A stretch of 51,861 nt of DNA from CAYZJB01 sp964602985 (lineage in GTDB: Bacteria > CLD3 > SB21): positions 1 to 51,861 of the forward strand of contig CAZRTJ010000024.1 in assembly GCA_964602985.1 (NCBI GenBank), written 5' to 3'. Below the pieces are notes generated by a model that saw nothing but the letters and a program-made list of their open reading frames with translations, searched no databases and was not told the DNA's origin. A program made the translations under genes and the position numbers. Shown in pieces: positions 7,308 to 16,468 of the stretch. The number at the start of each line of letters is the position of its first letter. Within the stretch, counting starts at the first letter, position 1.

Positions 7308-9416
7308 CTATTGCGGGAGTTCCGCGTATCCCATGTTGTGAAACATGAATGCGATCGCGTCCGTCGCTTCTTCGATTTGTTTGGACGTCGGTTTGCCCGC
7401 GCCATGTCCCGCCTTCGTACCGATCCGGATCAAGGTGGGATGGGAACCGCTCTGGTGTTCCTGGAGTGTCGCGATGTACTTGAAAGAATGCGCCGGTACG
7501 ACGCGATCGTCATGATCTGCCGTCGTCACGAGCGTCGCAGGGTAGCGTGTACCCTGCTTGATGTTGTGCAAGGGCGAGTACCGAATCAGGTAGTCGAATT
7601 GCTCCTTCTTGTCGCTGGATCCGTATTCCACGGCCCAACCCCATCCGATTGTAAATTTGTGATAGCGCAACATGTCCATCACACCGACCGCCGGAAAGGC
7701 CACGCCAAACAAATCCGGACGCTGATTCAATACGGCTCCGACCAGCAGACCGCCGTTCGATCCTCCTGCGACGGCCAATTTCGAAGGCGACGTGTATCCG
7801 GAGGACACCAGGAATTCGCCTGCCGAAATAAAATCGTCGAAAACATTTTGTTTCTTCTCCAGCATTCCAGCCTTATGCCAATCCTCGCCGTATTCTCCCC
7901 CGCCGCGGAGATTGGCCATCGCGAAGACCACGCCCTTTTCCAACATCAACATTCTCGAAGGACTGAAACCCGGGGTGAGAGACACATTGAAACCGCCGTA
8001 CGCATACAGGTACGTCGGATTCGAACCGTCCATGCGGATCCCCTTCTTGTGCACGATGAACAGAGGAATGCGGGTCCCGTCTTTGCTCGGATAGAAGACT
8101 TGTTTCGTCTCATATCCGTCGAGGTCGATAGAGACTTCGCTCTTCCGAAATAGTTCCGAACTGCCCGACCGGAGGTCATAGCGGTAGATCGTCGGCGGAC
8201 TGGTGAAGGACACGAACGTGTAGAACGTCTCCATGTCGGTACGACTGCCGCCAAAACCGGACGCCGTGCCCAGGGACGGCAATTCCACCACGCGTTCCTT
8301 CTTCCCCTTGAGGTCGTACTGTACCACTTCCGTGCTCGCATCACGCAAATATTTTGCAAGCAATTTGCCACCCACGATGGACACATCTTCCAGCAGCACA
8401 TCCTGTTCTGGAATGACCGGGCTCCACGACTCCTTGTCAGGCCGCATGGGATCGACCGCCACGAGTTGATACTTCGACGCGCCCTTGTCGGTCAGCACGT
8501 AGATCTTGCCATCCACATGGTCGAGGACCGAGTAGTTATGCTCAAAGCCCTTCAGCAGAAGTCGGAACGAAGACTGTTTGGCTTGGAGATCGCGGATGTG
8601 CACCTCTGTGCCGTGCGTCCCTTCCGAGGAGTGGAGAAACAAGTATCGACCGTCCTCAGAAACCGAAGCCCAGAAGTACCGGAGCGGGTGATTCGGATCT
8701 TCGTAGATTCGCTCGTCCTGACTCTGCGGCGTTCCGAGTTTATGATAATACACTTTCTGGAACTCGTTCTTCCCCGCAAGAGCGGAACCGGCTTTCGGTT
8801 CGTCGTACCGGCTGTAATAAAATCCATTCCCGCTCCACGCCGCTCCGCCGAATTTGACCCACCGGATCTGGTCGTCCAGAACGCGCTTCGTGGCGACTTC
8901 CATGACATGGATCCGCGTCCAGTCCGATCCGGATTCGGATACCGAATACGCCGCATACTTGTGATCCTTGGAAAAACTGATTCCCTGCAGGGCTACGGTC
9001 CCGTCGGACGAGAGCTGGTTCGGATCCAGGAACACGTGAGATTCACCCTGGAGGGATGTCTGATAATACAATACCGACTGATTTTGCAGTCCGTCATTCT
9101 TGTAATAGAAGTACGTGTCGCCTTTCTTGAACGGCGCGGAGTATTTTGGATAATTCCAGATTTCCTCAAGCCGATTCTTCAAGGCGGCGCGGTATGGGAT
9201 CTGTTCGAGATACCCAAACGTAACCCGGTTTTGCGCGTCGACCCACGCCTTGACGTCCGCCGCCGTGTCGTTTTCCAGCCAGCGATACGGATCCGGTATC
9301 TTCGCGCCGAAGTAGTCGTCGACGTGGTCGACCTTGCGCGTCTTCGGATAGTCGATCGATTTCCCGCATCCAAGAAATCCCACAAACAAAATGATCGTCA
9401 GCGTCATACGGCTCAT
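7308..9416 (-). CDS. prolyl oligopeptidase family (S9A) lipoprotein
   Basis: S9A enzymes cut short peptides after proline. From the ATG at 9416 (AAAAGGA 8 bases upstream) the 702-residue product starts with a lipoprotein signal ending in the lipobox FLGC, so it is probably tethered to a periplasmic membrane face. A seven-bladed propeller follows, opening with the family signature PDPYRWLE, and then the alpha/beta-hydrolase domain with the serine in GGSNGG, the aspartate in DHDDRVVP and the histidine in KAGHGAG. A longer reading from 9476 would overlap the Nudix gene and bury the signal peptide, so it is rejected. It sits between nudix and guaA in a minus-strand operon. Confidence 0.93.
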   Translation of the reverse strand: MSRMTLTIILFVGFLGCGKSIDYPKTRKVDHVDDYFGAKIPDPYRWLENDTAADVKAWVDAQNRVTFGYLEQIPYRAALKNRLEEIWNYPKYSAPFKKGDTYFYYKNDGLQNQSVLYYQTSLQGESHVFLDPNQLSSDGTVALQGISFSKDHKYAAYSVSESGSDWTRIHVMEVATKRVLDDQIRWVKFGGAAWSGNGFYYSRYDEPKAGSALAGKNEFQKVYYHKLGTPQSQDERIYEDPNHPLRYFWASVSEDGRYLFLHSSEGTHGTEVHIRDLQAKQSSFRLLLKGFEHNYSVLDHVDGKIYVLTDKGASKYQLVAVDPMRPDKESWSPVIPEQDVLLEDVSIVGGKLLAKYLRDASTEVVQYDLKGKKERVVELPSLGTASGFGGSRTDMETFYTFVSFTSPPTIYRYDLRSGSSELFRKSEVSIDLDGYETKQVFYPSKDGTRIPLFIVHKKGIRMDGSNPTYLYAYGGFNVSLTPGFSPSRMLMLEKGVVFAMANLRGGGEYGEDWHKAGMLEKKQNVFDDFISAGEFLVSSGYTSPSKLAVAGGSNGGLLVGAVLNQRPDLFGVAFPAVGVMDMLRYHKFTIGWGWAVEYGSSDKKEQFDYLIRYSPLHNIKQGTRYPATLVTTADHDDRVVPAHSFKYIATLQEHQSGSHPTLIRIGTKAGHGAGKPTSKQIEEATDAIAFMFHNMGYAELPQ

Positions 9417-9436
9417 GCGTACATTCCTTTTGTTAT

Positions 9437-9901
9437 TCACTGGGTCTGTTCCATTCGTGTTTGATAGCAACTCCATGCGTTTTCGAAATCGGCGATTTTG
9501 AAACAGGGCTCTTGGCTTCCCAGCGGCGGATTTCCCGCACGTAGCTCATCCAGCGTCGCCCATCGAAAATCGACGTGTTCGTCGGACAGCGTCACCTGTC
9601 GGGAGTCTGCCGTCGCCAGATAGTCGATCGACACGTACAGTCCGCGTCCAAAGTCTCCGTGCCAAATGTCAAACGGTCCCAGCAGACGGACGGTCAGGCC
9701 GGTTTCTTCTCTCACTTCTCGGAGGATCCCGTGATCGGGATGCTCGTCGGGTTCGAGACGGCCGGCGGGAGGCGCCCAAAGATACGGCGCGCGATCGCGC
9801 TTGAGCAGGAGAAACGCGTGTCGCTCGATGACAAACGCGCTGACGGCCAGTCGATGCGTGGGCAGACTCAAGGTCATGGCGCGCAAGATGGACAAATCCA
9901 T
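9437..9901 (-). CDS. Nudix hydrolase
   Basis: The protein carries a complete Nudix box, G-x5-E-x7-REVREETGL, in the segment starting GRLEPDE, so it should hydrolyse a nucleoside diphosphate linked to another group. I place the start at the ATG at 9901 (154 residues), preceded by GGAAA; a TTG four codons upstream is less likely. It is the first gene of a run through the peptidase, guaA and the RNA methyltransferase. The substrate cannot be read from the sequence; a housecleaning role is plausible. Confidence 0.9.
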   Translation of the reverse strand: MDLSILRAMTLSLPTHRLAVSAFVIERHAFLLLKRDRAPYLWAPPAGRLEPDEHPDHGILREVREETGLTVRLLGPFDIWHGDFGRGLYVSIDYLATADSRQVTLSDEHVDFRWATLDELRAGNPPLGSQEPCFKIADFENAWSCYQTRMEQTQ

Positions 9902-9961
9902 GAATATTTCCAAGCAAAATGGCCGCCTGCTTGCCGCACGAGTCCATGCGCGCAGGGAGAC

Positions 9962-10400
9962 GCACCCTCCTCCCCTTACGCGATTTTGAATGAATGTATC
10001 GGATAGATTCGGTGTGCGTTAGGGACCACAACCCCACCCTACCCTCCCCTTACGCGACCCAGATTTTGCGTCCGCAGGCTTTTGTGCGCGTAANNNNNNN
10101 NNNNNNNNNNNNNNNNNNNNNNNNNNNNNNNNNNNNNNNNNNNNNNNNNNNNNNNNNNNNNNNNNNNNNNNNNNNNNNNNNNNNNNNNNNNNNGGGGAGG
10201 GATATGGGAGGGGTTGAGCGACTCATACTTGATGTTTTCGCAAGATTCCGTGCGCGTAAGGGGACACAACCCCACCCTACTCTCCCCTTACGCGACCCAG
10301 ATTTTGCGTACTGCAGGATTTTGTGCGCGTAAGGGGAGGGATATGGGAGGGGTTGAGCGACTCATACTTGATGTTTTCGCAAGATTCGGTGCGCGTAGGA
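9962..10400. repeat. tandem palindromic repeat array (hairpin family A)
   Basis: The array repeats a unit of about 139 bases built from two inverted arms: one rich in CCCC/CCCTT ending TTACGCG, the other starting CGCGTAAGGGGAG and ending GGGGTTG. The best copy is 10267-10294 with 10326-10355 (blocks of 13 and 7 exact complementary bases). The stretch 10194-10255 recurs almost identically at 10333-10394. A partial copy starts at 9962. Spacers contain AGATTTTGCGT and TGATGTTTTCGCAAGATTC. No ORF is credible. Together with the gap it fills the gene-free space 9914-10464. Confidence 0.85.
10094..10193. other. assembly gap of 100 N
   Basis: Exactly 100 N interrupt a repeat unit. The bases on either side (CGCGTAA before, GGGGAGG after) are contiguous in the next copy at 10326-10339, so the true missing length may be zero or a whole number of repeat units. 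Confidence 0.98.
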
Positions 10401-10464
10401 GGACAGTCCCGGAGTGCCACGAGGATGTTCTTTTTTTTGTCCAGGATCGTTTGTAGGTTCGCCC

Positions 10465-11496
10465 ATGACCAAGACTCTCCTCTTGTCCCTCCTGAGTGTT
10501 TTGCCGCTTTTTGGTCAGCAGGAGATCGTCCCCAATCCAGCAGAAGACGTGCTGATGGCGGCCACCGAAGAATGGCTAGTGTGGAATCGTGCGCGGTCAA
10601 TGAATGTGGAATCTCCCGGCCGCGGTGGCGTCTGGGATAACGCGCTCTACCTGCAGCGCATCGGCGACTTGCGAGCACGACTGGTGTATCGGGACACCAT
10701 CGGTGGTATTCAATCGTTTGTACCTGTGTGGGTGCGCGATGCCAATACCGTCATCGGATGGGACGGATACTTCCAGCGTCTTCGCGGCGGAGTCGTCGAG
10801 CCTCTGGATTTCACGACGCTCCCCGGATCCCTCTATTATCCCGTCTTGTGCGGCGCCCACCGCCGCGGAGTTCTCATGCTCACGCAAAACGATCAGAAGA
10901 CCACCGACGCCTACGAACGTGTCTATTTTGTCCCCTGGTCCAGCGGTGACGAAGTCATTGATATCGCCAAAGCCGTATTGATCACTGATTCGCTGGGGAT
11001 CCCGTTTTTCTGGCCAAGCGTACGCTGGAAGGACGATGTGGTGTTGGCGTGGAGGCCTCCGACACTGTTCCGGTACGACCTTGTCCGATCACGTTTGGAT
11101 TCGCTTCAAATTCCCGTCAGCATGGAATCCGGAGGTCCCAGTCACATCTCCGCGTTTGACGGCAAGACGCTCCTCATCGAACACGGCCCGGGTCGGATGC
11201 TGTATTCTCTCCAATCCCGCACGGGACGATCGATATCCCTCCCCGCGGACTTCACTGTTTTCACCGTCCACGACACGTACATCTACGGTGTCGTCGGCGC
11301 GCCGCTGACCAAGAGCGACACATTGACGTATCTCTTCCAGGCGTACGACACGCAGCGGCAACGCTGGCAGACATTGTACCGGCTGAACGGCTCCGATGTC
11401 AATCAGGAGATCGGATTGCCGGTGATCATCGAATTGCCGGATCGCTTGCTCCTCTGGAGCGGCAGCCGCTGGCAATCGCAGATCTGGTTGAAGTAG
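10465..11496 (+). CDS. secreted protein of unknown function
   Basis: From the ATG at 10465 the product is 343 residues with a clear signal peptide (TLLLSLLSVLPLF, likely cleaved near GQQ). The rest is rich in short beta strands with recurring aromatic-charged segments such as YLQRIGDLRARLVYRD and FRYDLVRSRLDSL, which suggests a beta-propeller-like fold. I recognise no family motif, no sorting domain and no catalytic signature. The upstream start of the open frame at 10414 would place residues before the signal peptide and is rejected. It lies alone between the repeat array and the acyltransferase gene. Confidence 0.7.
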   Translation: MTKTLLLSLLSVLPLFGQQEIVPNPAEDVLMAATEEWLVWNRARSMNVESPGRGGVWDNALYLQRIGDLRARLVYRDTIGGIQSFVPVWVRDANTVIGWDGYFQRLRGGVVEPLDFTTLPGSLYYPVLCGAHRRGVLMLTQNDQKTTDAYERVYFVPWSSGDEVIDIAKAVLITDSLGIPFFWPSVRWKDDVVLAWRPPTLFRYDLVRSRLDSLQIPVSMESGGPSHISAFDGKTLLIEHGPGRMLYSLQSRTGRSISLPADFTVFTVHDTYIYGVVGAPLTKSDTLTYLFQAYDTQRQRWQTLYRLNGSDVNQEIGLPVIIELPDRLLLWSGSRWQSQIWLK

Positions 11497-11600
11497 TTCG
11501 TTCCCCTTTTTCGGACGTTCCTTCCGCATACGGACCGTCTCCTTCCAAATCGCTTTCAAAGGATGGCCATTTCGCATTGATTACGGAAAAAGGAGATGCG

Positions 11601-12803
11601 ATGGCCAACCCTTCCTCGTCTTCCCAAAGCTCTTCCCGACGCAATGAACTCGACTGGCTGCGGGTGTTGGCGTTTGGAATTCTGATCCTCTTCCACACCG
11701 GCATGATGTTCAACACGTGGGATTGGCACGTAAAAAACAATGTCACCGTTGGCTGGATTGAATTCGTCATGGCGTTTTTCAATCAGTGGCGGATGCCGCT
11801 CCTGTTTTTCGTTTCGGGCGCGGCGGTGTGGTTCATGCTCGACAAATATCCGGCCGGACGGTTTGTCCTCGAGCGACACAAGCGACTCCTTTTGCCGCTT
11901 GTCGTGGGAATGCTGGTCGTCATTCCACCCCAGGTCTATTTCGAGAGACTGTTCCAGGGAGCCACGTTTTCGTTCGCGGAATTCTATGCGACGGTATTCG
12001 ACTTCGTTCCCTATCCGGATGGGAATTTCTCCTGGCATCATCTGTGGTACATCCCATACATCTTCGTCTATTCGCTTCTGCTCTTGCCGGCTTTTCTTTA
12101 TCTGAAACGACGGCCGGCGATGGCTCAGTCCGCCCAGCGTGTTCTCAGCAACGGATGGCGCGTGTACGTACCGTTCGTGTTCATCGCCATCAGCGAGGTT
12201 TCGCTGCGTCCGTTCTGGCGCGGAAATGAAAACAACCTCATTGCCGACTGGGCTCAGTTTACGTCCATGGCGGTGGTTTTCACATGTGGATTTCTCCTGG
12301 CGAATGCCATTCCGTTCTGGGATCGACTGGCGCAATGGCGCAAACGATCGGCCCTGCTGGCGTGCGGGACGTTTGCACTGGTCGTGGTGTTTTGGGAATT
12401 GGACATCGAAGATCCGCCCTTCTGGATGATGACGATCTTCCGGCCGATCCGCAGTTTGAACATGTGGCTGTGGATTGCGACGGCGCTGGGCATGGCACGG
12501 CACCACCTGACGTTTCGAAATTCCTTTCTCACCTGGGCCAACGAAGCCGTGTATCCGTACTACATCTTTCATCAGACGATCACCGTGATCGCCGGTTTTT
12601 ATCTGGCGCCTTTGGACTGGCCCGTGGCGGTGAAATTTCTGGTCCTGGCGGCGGAGACGCTCTTGGGTTGCTTCCTGTTGTACGAAATCGTCCGTCGCGT
12701 GCAGTGGCTGCGCCCGTTGTTTGGCCTAAGGATGAAGCCCTGGACAAAAGCGAATTCAGATACGATTCCCATGCGAACCTCTTCCCTCTTCGGATCGGAG
12801 TGA
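11601..12803 (+). CDS. acyltransferase 3 family integral membrane protein (OpgC-like)
   Basis: This 400-residue protein opens with RRNELDWLRVLAFGILILFHTGM, the conserved first helix of acyltransferase 3 proteins with the catalytic-type histidine. About ten hydrophobic helices follow, including FFVSGAAVWF and a late VYPYYIFHQTI segment typical of the family. Members O-acylate or succinylate surface or periplasmic glycans. The ATG at 11601 has AGGAG 5 bases upstream. It is 15 bases ahead of a histidine kinase and response regulator, which suggests envelope-linked regulation. The glycan target is unknown. Confidence 0.88.
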   Translation: MANPSSSSQSSSRRNELDWLRVLAFGILILFHTGMMFNTWDWHVKNNVTVGWIEFVMAFFNQWRMPLLFFVSGAAVWFMLDKYPAGRFVLERHKRLLLPLVVGMLVVIPPQVYFERLFQGATFSFAEFYATVFDFVPYPDGNFSWHHLWYIPYIFVYSLLLLPAFLYLKRRPAMAQSAQRVLSNGWRVYVPFVFIAISEVSLRPFWRGNENNLIADWAQFTSMAVVFTCGFLLANAIPFWDRLAQWRKRSALLACGTFALVVVFWELDIEDPPFWMMTIFRPIRSLNMWLWIATALGMARHHLTFRNSFLTWANEAVYPYYIFHQTITVIAGFYLAPLDWPVAVKFLVLAAETLLGCFLLYEIVRRVQWLRPLFGLRMKPWTKANSDTIPMRTSSLFGSE

Positions 12804-12818
12804 AATTGCCTTCAAAAA

Positions 12819-13994
12819 ATGTCAGGCGATGATTACATTGACCGAACCGTGATGAGCAATCACACTCCAACACTCCTGCCCGGTCGATGGATCCGGCTGT
12901 CCGATCTGAACTGGTGGATGATCTTCGGCGCGTACGCGCTGATCGCACTCCTCAGCGCCAGTACGGTGTACACGGCCGAACAAGCGGAAGGCGGCGTCAG
13001 GACTTTCCTCCATCCGCTGATCTGGGAAATCACCGGCCATCTGACAGCGTTCCTTCTCCTGCCGTTCATCGTAACGGCGCACTCCCGCCTGCCCGTACAG
13101 ATTTCGAATGCGGTATGGACAATTCCCATCCATGTGGCGCTTTCGATGGTCCTCGGAATCGTTCACACGGTGGCGATGTACGCGACACGTCTGCGAATCT
13201 ACGACTGGCTGGACCTGGGTCTGTACGACTACGGATACCTGGATTATCGCTTGCTCATGGAATATCACAAGCAGGCGCTGCACTACTGGGCGGTCTATCT
13301 GGCGCTTCGCATTGTCTATCACTACCGACAGACGCGCGAGCATGAGAAACAGAAAGCCGCGTTGGAACTGCGGACGTCGGAGTTGCAGAGACAGTTGGCG
13401 CAGTCGCAACTGGCCACTCTGCGCGGACAACTGCAGCCCCATTTCCTGTTCAACACGCTGAACATGATCGCCTCCCTCATGCATGAAGACGTCGACAAAG
13501 CGGATCGCATGCTCGTCCAACTGTCGGCCCTGCTACGGGCGAGTCTGGAAGCATCCCAAAAGCAGGTTTCGATCGTTGGGCAGGAATTGGCTTTCCTCGA
13601 GCAATATCTCGATATCATGCGGACGCGTTTCGAGGGTCGTTTGAACACCGATGTCCGCGCCCCGGAGGATGTGCGATATTGCGAATGTCCGCCCTTCCTC
13701 CTGCAGCCGCTCGTCGAGAACTCCATCCGGCACAACACGGCGGCAGAATCCTTATTCGTCGGCGTCGCCGTCCAACGAGACGGAGATCGCCTCCGCATCG
13801 TCATTTCCGACAACGGTCCTGGAATGTCCGAGTCGATGTCCGGGTCGGGAGTCGGCCTGTCCAACACGCGCGAACGCCTCCGACAGCTGTACGGTTCCGA
13901 ACAGGCTCTGCGATTTCGCAATCGCGCAGAAGGCGGTCTTGAGGTTGTCGTGGAACTACCCTACCGTCGCACCGAAGAACTCCAACCCGCATGA
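12819..13994 (+). CDS. LytS/YehU-type sensor histidine kinase
   Basis: The 391-residue kinase has four hydrophobic segments in its first 170 residues, a short coiled coil (about 170-200), the His_kinase box QPHFLFNTLN with phosphoacceptor H208, and a C-terminal ATPase domain with QPLVENSIRHN, SDNGPGM and GVGLSNTRERL. This is the non-canonical kinase class that pairs with LytTR regulators. It follows the acyltransferase by 15 bases and overlaps the response regulator by 4 bases (ATGA), so all three form an operon. The periplasmic or membrane signal is unknown. An internal ATG at 12852 is an alternative start. Confidence 0.92.
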   Translation: MSGDDYIDRTVMSNHTPTLLPGRWIRLSDLNWWMIFGAYALIALLSASTVYTAEQAEGGVRTFLHPLIWEITGHLTAFLLLPFIVTAHSRLPVQISNAVWTIPIHVALSMVLGIVHTVAMYATRLRIYDWLDLGLYDYGYLDYRLLMEYHKQALHYWAVYLALRIVYHYRQTREHEKQKAALELRTSELQRQLAQSQLATLRGQLQPHFLFNTLNMIASLMHEDVDKADRMLVQLSALLRASLEASQKQVSIVGQELAFLEQYLDIMRTRFEGRLNTDVRAPEDVRYCECPPFLLQPLVENSIRHNTAAESLFVGVAVQRDGDRLRIVISDNGPGMSESMSGSGVGLSNTRERLRQLYGSEQALRFRNRAEGGLEVVVELPYRRTEELQPA

Positions 13995-14722
13995 GCCTGC
14001 GAACGCTGATCATCGATGACGAACCGCCGGCCCGACGGCGATTGCGTCAGCTGGCAAAAGCCGACCCGAGGATCGAGATCATCGGTGAGGCGACGGACGG
14101 GTTGGACGCGCTGGAACAAATCGAAACGCTCACGCCCGACCTCGTCTTCCTGGACATCCAGATGCCCGGAATGACGGGATTTGAAGTTCTGGAAAATCTC
14201 TCCTCGAAGCGACCCGACGTCATCTTCACAACGGCCTACGATCAATATGCCATCCGTGCCTTCGAGGTGCGCGCCGTCGATTATCTGCTGAAGCCATTTG
14301 ATGCGGAGCGATTGAGAGAAGCCGTGAGTCGAGTCACCTCGCCTGCCCGGCCCGTTCCTCAGATGGACGAATTCCTGCAGACCGTTCGTCCCAAGTACGT
14401 CGAACGAATCTTGATCCGCGAAAGACAGAAACGCATCGTCCTGCCGATATCGGACGTCATTCGCATCCAGGCCGAGGAGAAATACGTGCGTCTCATCACG
14501 GGCAGGGCGGAATTCCTTCACCGGGAGTCGATCCTGTCGCTGGAACGCAAACTGGATCCCGAAGCGTTTGTTCGCACGCACCGCTCGCACATCGTCCGGA
14601 TCGATGCCATCCGCGAGATCGCTCCCTGGTCGAAAGACAATTTGATTGTCATTCTGAAAAATGGCTCGCAAGCGCCCGTGGGCAAACAATACAAGGCACG
14701 ACTCCTGGGCACATTTCAGTAG
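13991..14722 (+). CDS. LytTR family response regulator
   Basis: The 243-residue regulator has a receiver domain with the acidic pair D9/D10 and phosphoacceptor D55 in LVFLDIQMPG, and K in LLKPFDAER. Its LytTR DNA-binding domain spans about residues 135-240 (RSHIVRIDAI, VILKNGSQAPVGKQYKARL). It is coupled to the kinase by an ATGA overlap. LytTR proteins usually bind pairs of direct repeats; I saw no clear target in the window. The preceding acyltransferase gene is a reasonable candidate target. Confidence 0.95.
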   Translation: MSLRTLIIDDEPPARRRLRQLAKADPRIEIIGEATDGLDALEQIETLTPDLVFLDIQMPGMTGFEVLENLSSKRPDVIFTTAYDQYAIRAFEVRAVDYLLKPFDAERLREAVSRVTSPARPVPQMDEFLQTVRPKYVERILIRERQKRIVLPISDVIRIQAEEKYVRLITGRAEFLHRESILSLERKLDPEAFVRTHRSHIVRIDAIREIAPWSKDNLIVILKNGSQAPVGKQYKARLLGTFQ

Positions 14723-14908
14723 AACCGCCTATCGTCTGCGCGATCCCGCGCGCTCACCGGTCGTCGAGTGAGCGGCTTCGCCGCCAACCTCCTCCGGGTC
14801 GACAGAAAATGGGATTGTGATTCTGAAAAATGGTTCGCAGATTTCAGCAGGAAACGACTCTCCTTTCGTTTCCTCGTTGCATCGAACTGAATTCAACCGG
14901 AGGATCGT

Positions 14909-15433
14909 ATGGAAGTCAGCGCAGCCCGCACATTGTCGATACGGGACACACGCGCGTATGGAATGCTCGTCGTGTTGTTTGCGGCGGCGGTTGTATTGCC
15001 CGTCTGGATGCATTTTCTGCATGCGCCCGTACGTTATCTCTTGCCGATGCATTGGCCGATCCTCCTGGCCGGATTGGTGTATGGGTGGCGCGGGGGAGCG
15101 ATTCTCGGAGCGGGCGTACCTTGGATCAGTTTTCTGATCTCCGGCTATCCGCGGCCGGATATCCTGCCTTCGATGACGCTCGAGCTGTTTGTCTACGGAT
15201 TTCTGTCCGGCATTCTCACCGAACACACACGATGGGATCGCCATTGGGTCATGCTGATCACGCTGATCGCCGGGCGATTTGCATTCCTGATGAGCGTAAT
15301 TTTCTGGCAGGTCTACCCGCAGCAGACGGCGGCGTATGCCTGGACGGCGCTCGGATCGGGGCTCGTCGCCGCCGCCTTGCAAATGGCCGCGTTACCCATG
15401 ATCAGCAAACGGTGGGTGTCGCATTCTTCGTGA
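14909..15433 (+). CDS. ECF transporter substrate-binding (S) component-like membrane protein
   Basis: The 174-residue protein has five to six hydrophobic helices. The segment HWPILLAGLVYGWRGGAILG and then LELFVYGFLSGIL match the layout of small integral S components of energy-coupling factor vitamin or metal importers. The ATG at 14909 has GGAGG at 14899-14903. No EcfA or EcfT gene is nearby, as is usual for group II ECF systems that share a central module. No riboswitch is visible upstream that would name the substrate. It is translationally coupled to the next gene. Confidence 0.65.
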   Translation: MEVSAARTLSIRDTRAYGMLVVLFAAAVVLPVWMHFLHAPVRYLLPMHWPILLAGLVYGWRGGAILGAGVPWISFLISGYPRPDILPSMTLELFVYGFLSGILTEHTRWDRHWVMLITLIAGRFAFLMSVIFWQVYPQQTAAYAWTALGSGLVAAALQMAALPMISKRWVSHSS

Positions 15434-15843
15434 AGCATCGCGAGGGTCACGTCTATTTCTGGAAGTACAAAACCGACGGATGGATCGAGTGGAATTTTTC
15501 GGCCGATGAGAAGGGCCTGGCCTATTTTAAACGACTGTTAGACGATCTGTCCGCCGTGGATTATCCGCAGACCTGTATCGTTCCCATCACGCCGGTTCCG
15601 CGTTCCATTTTGCGAATTCCCGATTTCGCGGCCCCGATTGAAAATCGTCAGGAACTGAGGATCACCTATTATCCGGACGCCGCGCACCACGACGAATGGC
15701 GGCTCGGCGATAATGAAAGCGTGATCGATCTGTCGTTTGGAAAGCAGATTCTCTTGCAATGGCAGTCCCTGCTGAGGAATCGCGGGACTGAGGATCGCGC
15801 GATGGGATTGAACGACGACTATTCGATTTTTGTCTGGCTGTGA
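15430..15843 (+). CDS. unknown soluble protein coupled to the ECF-like gene
   Basis: A GTG at 15430 overlaps the TGA of the S-component gene (GTGA), giving 137 residues; an in-frame GTG at 15412 is an alternative. The protein is soluble and rich in aromatic residues (HVYFWKYKTDGWIEWNF near the start, DYSIFVWL at the end). I recognise no family. Tight coupling suggests a role tied to uptake or use of the same substrate. Confidence 0.6.
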   Translation: MKHREGHVYFWKYKTDGWIEWNFSADEKGLAYFKRLLDDLSAVDYPQTCIVPITPVPRSILRIPDFAAPIENRQELRITYYPDAAHHDEWRLGDNESVIDLSFGKQILLQWQSLLRNRGTEDRAMGLNDDYSIFVWL

Positions 15844-15870
15844 TCAGGTAGGATCGTGGAGGGCGATTGA

Positions 15871-15972
15871 CAACCTCACCCTGTCCCTCTCCTCGCAGAG
15901 GAGAGGGAACGTACTAACTCAGGCAGTACGTTCCCTTCTCCTTGCAAAGGAGAAGGGATAGGGATGAGGTTG
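15871..15972. repeat. cruciform hairpin element (family B), copy 1
   Basis: Long inverted arms 15871-15915 and 15925-15972 begin CAACCTCACCCTGTCC and end GGGATGAGGTTG, with ACGTACT/AGTACGT at the tip. Each arm contains its own perfect hairpin: CCCTCTCCTC-GCA-GAGGAGAGGG and CCCTTCTCCTT-GCA-AAGGAGAAGGG. A single-stranded copy would fold into a cloverleaf-like shape. Confidence 0.85.
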
Positions 15973-16051
15973 GAGACAGAGCCGCAATGCAAAGAGCTTT
16001 CTCGGATTACAGGATGAACGCCACATCATCTACATTAAACTTTAAGCACAC

Positions 16052-16128
16052 TCATCCCCCGGCTTTTTCCTCGAACGAGGAGAAGGGACAGGGCTTGCCC
16101 TGAGCTCTGCCGAAGGGATGAGGTTGGA
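16052..16128. repeat. hairpin element (family B), copy 2
   Basis: A diverged copy, CTCATCCCC..GGGATGAGGTTG, with TCCTCG-AA-CGAGGA inside and the segment GCTCTGCCGAAGGGATGAGG. It ends 9 bases before the DUF559 start. Confidence 0.7.
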
Positions 16129-16136
16129 AACAGCAC

Positions 16137-16468
16137 ATGAATAAGATCTTCAATCACAACTCTCAAAAAGACAAACGCCGCAAATTGCGCCAGCACTCCA
16201 CCAAAGCGGAACGCGATTTGTGGCAAAACCTGAGAAGCCGGGGCCTGGAAGGATACAAATTTCGCCGGCAGGTGAGCGTGGGATTTTTCGTGCTGGATTT
16301 CTATTGTCCGGAATTGAAACTCGCCATCGAAGTGGACGGCTACACTCACGATTCCGACGAGGCAAAGAAATACGACGCAGAACGTGAGGAGATCATCGAA
16401 ACGTACGGTGTAAGGTTAAGGCGCTTGACAGGATCAGGGCTGCGATCAGAAAGCTCGTATCGGCTTAG
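16137..16468 (+). pseudogene. DUF559 (Vsr-like) endonuclease gene with a C-terminal frameshift
   Basis: The ATG at 16137 opens a DUF559 protein, a small PD-(D/E)XK-type fold related to Vsr: AERDLWQNLRSRGLEGYKFRRQ, then VLDFYCPELKLAIEVDG with the acidic and glutamate catalytic positions. Around 16425-16427 the frame breaks. The annotated frame continues with unrelated residues to 16520, whereas the frame one base away reads DRIRAAIRKLVSA and stops at 16466-16468, the expected C-terminus. One missing base explains this. The gene lies between two copies of repeat family B. The break could be genuine decay or an assembly error. Confidence 0.75.

Noticed and set aside
9962..10400. CRISPR array candidate
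   Set aside because: The repeats are long (about 139 bases), strongly palindromic and have no regular unique spacers; no cas gene is nearby.
14812..14846. Short repeat of the LytTR gene end (ATTCTGAAAAATGG..TCGCA)
   Set aside because: About 28 bases echo 14643-14670 and could be a relic of a duplicated LytTR domain, but it is too short to annotate as a pseudogene.
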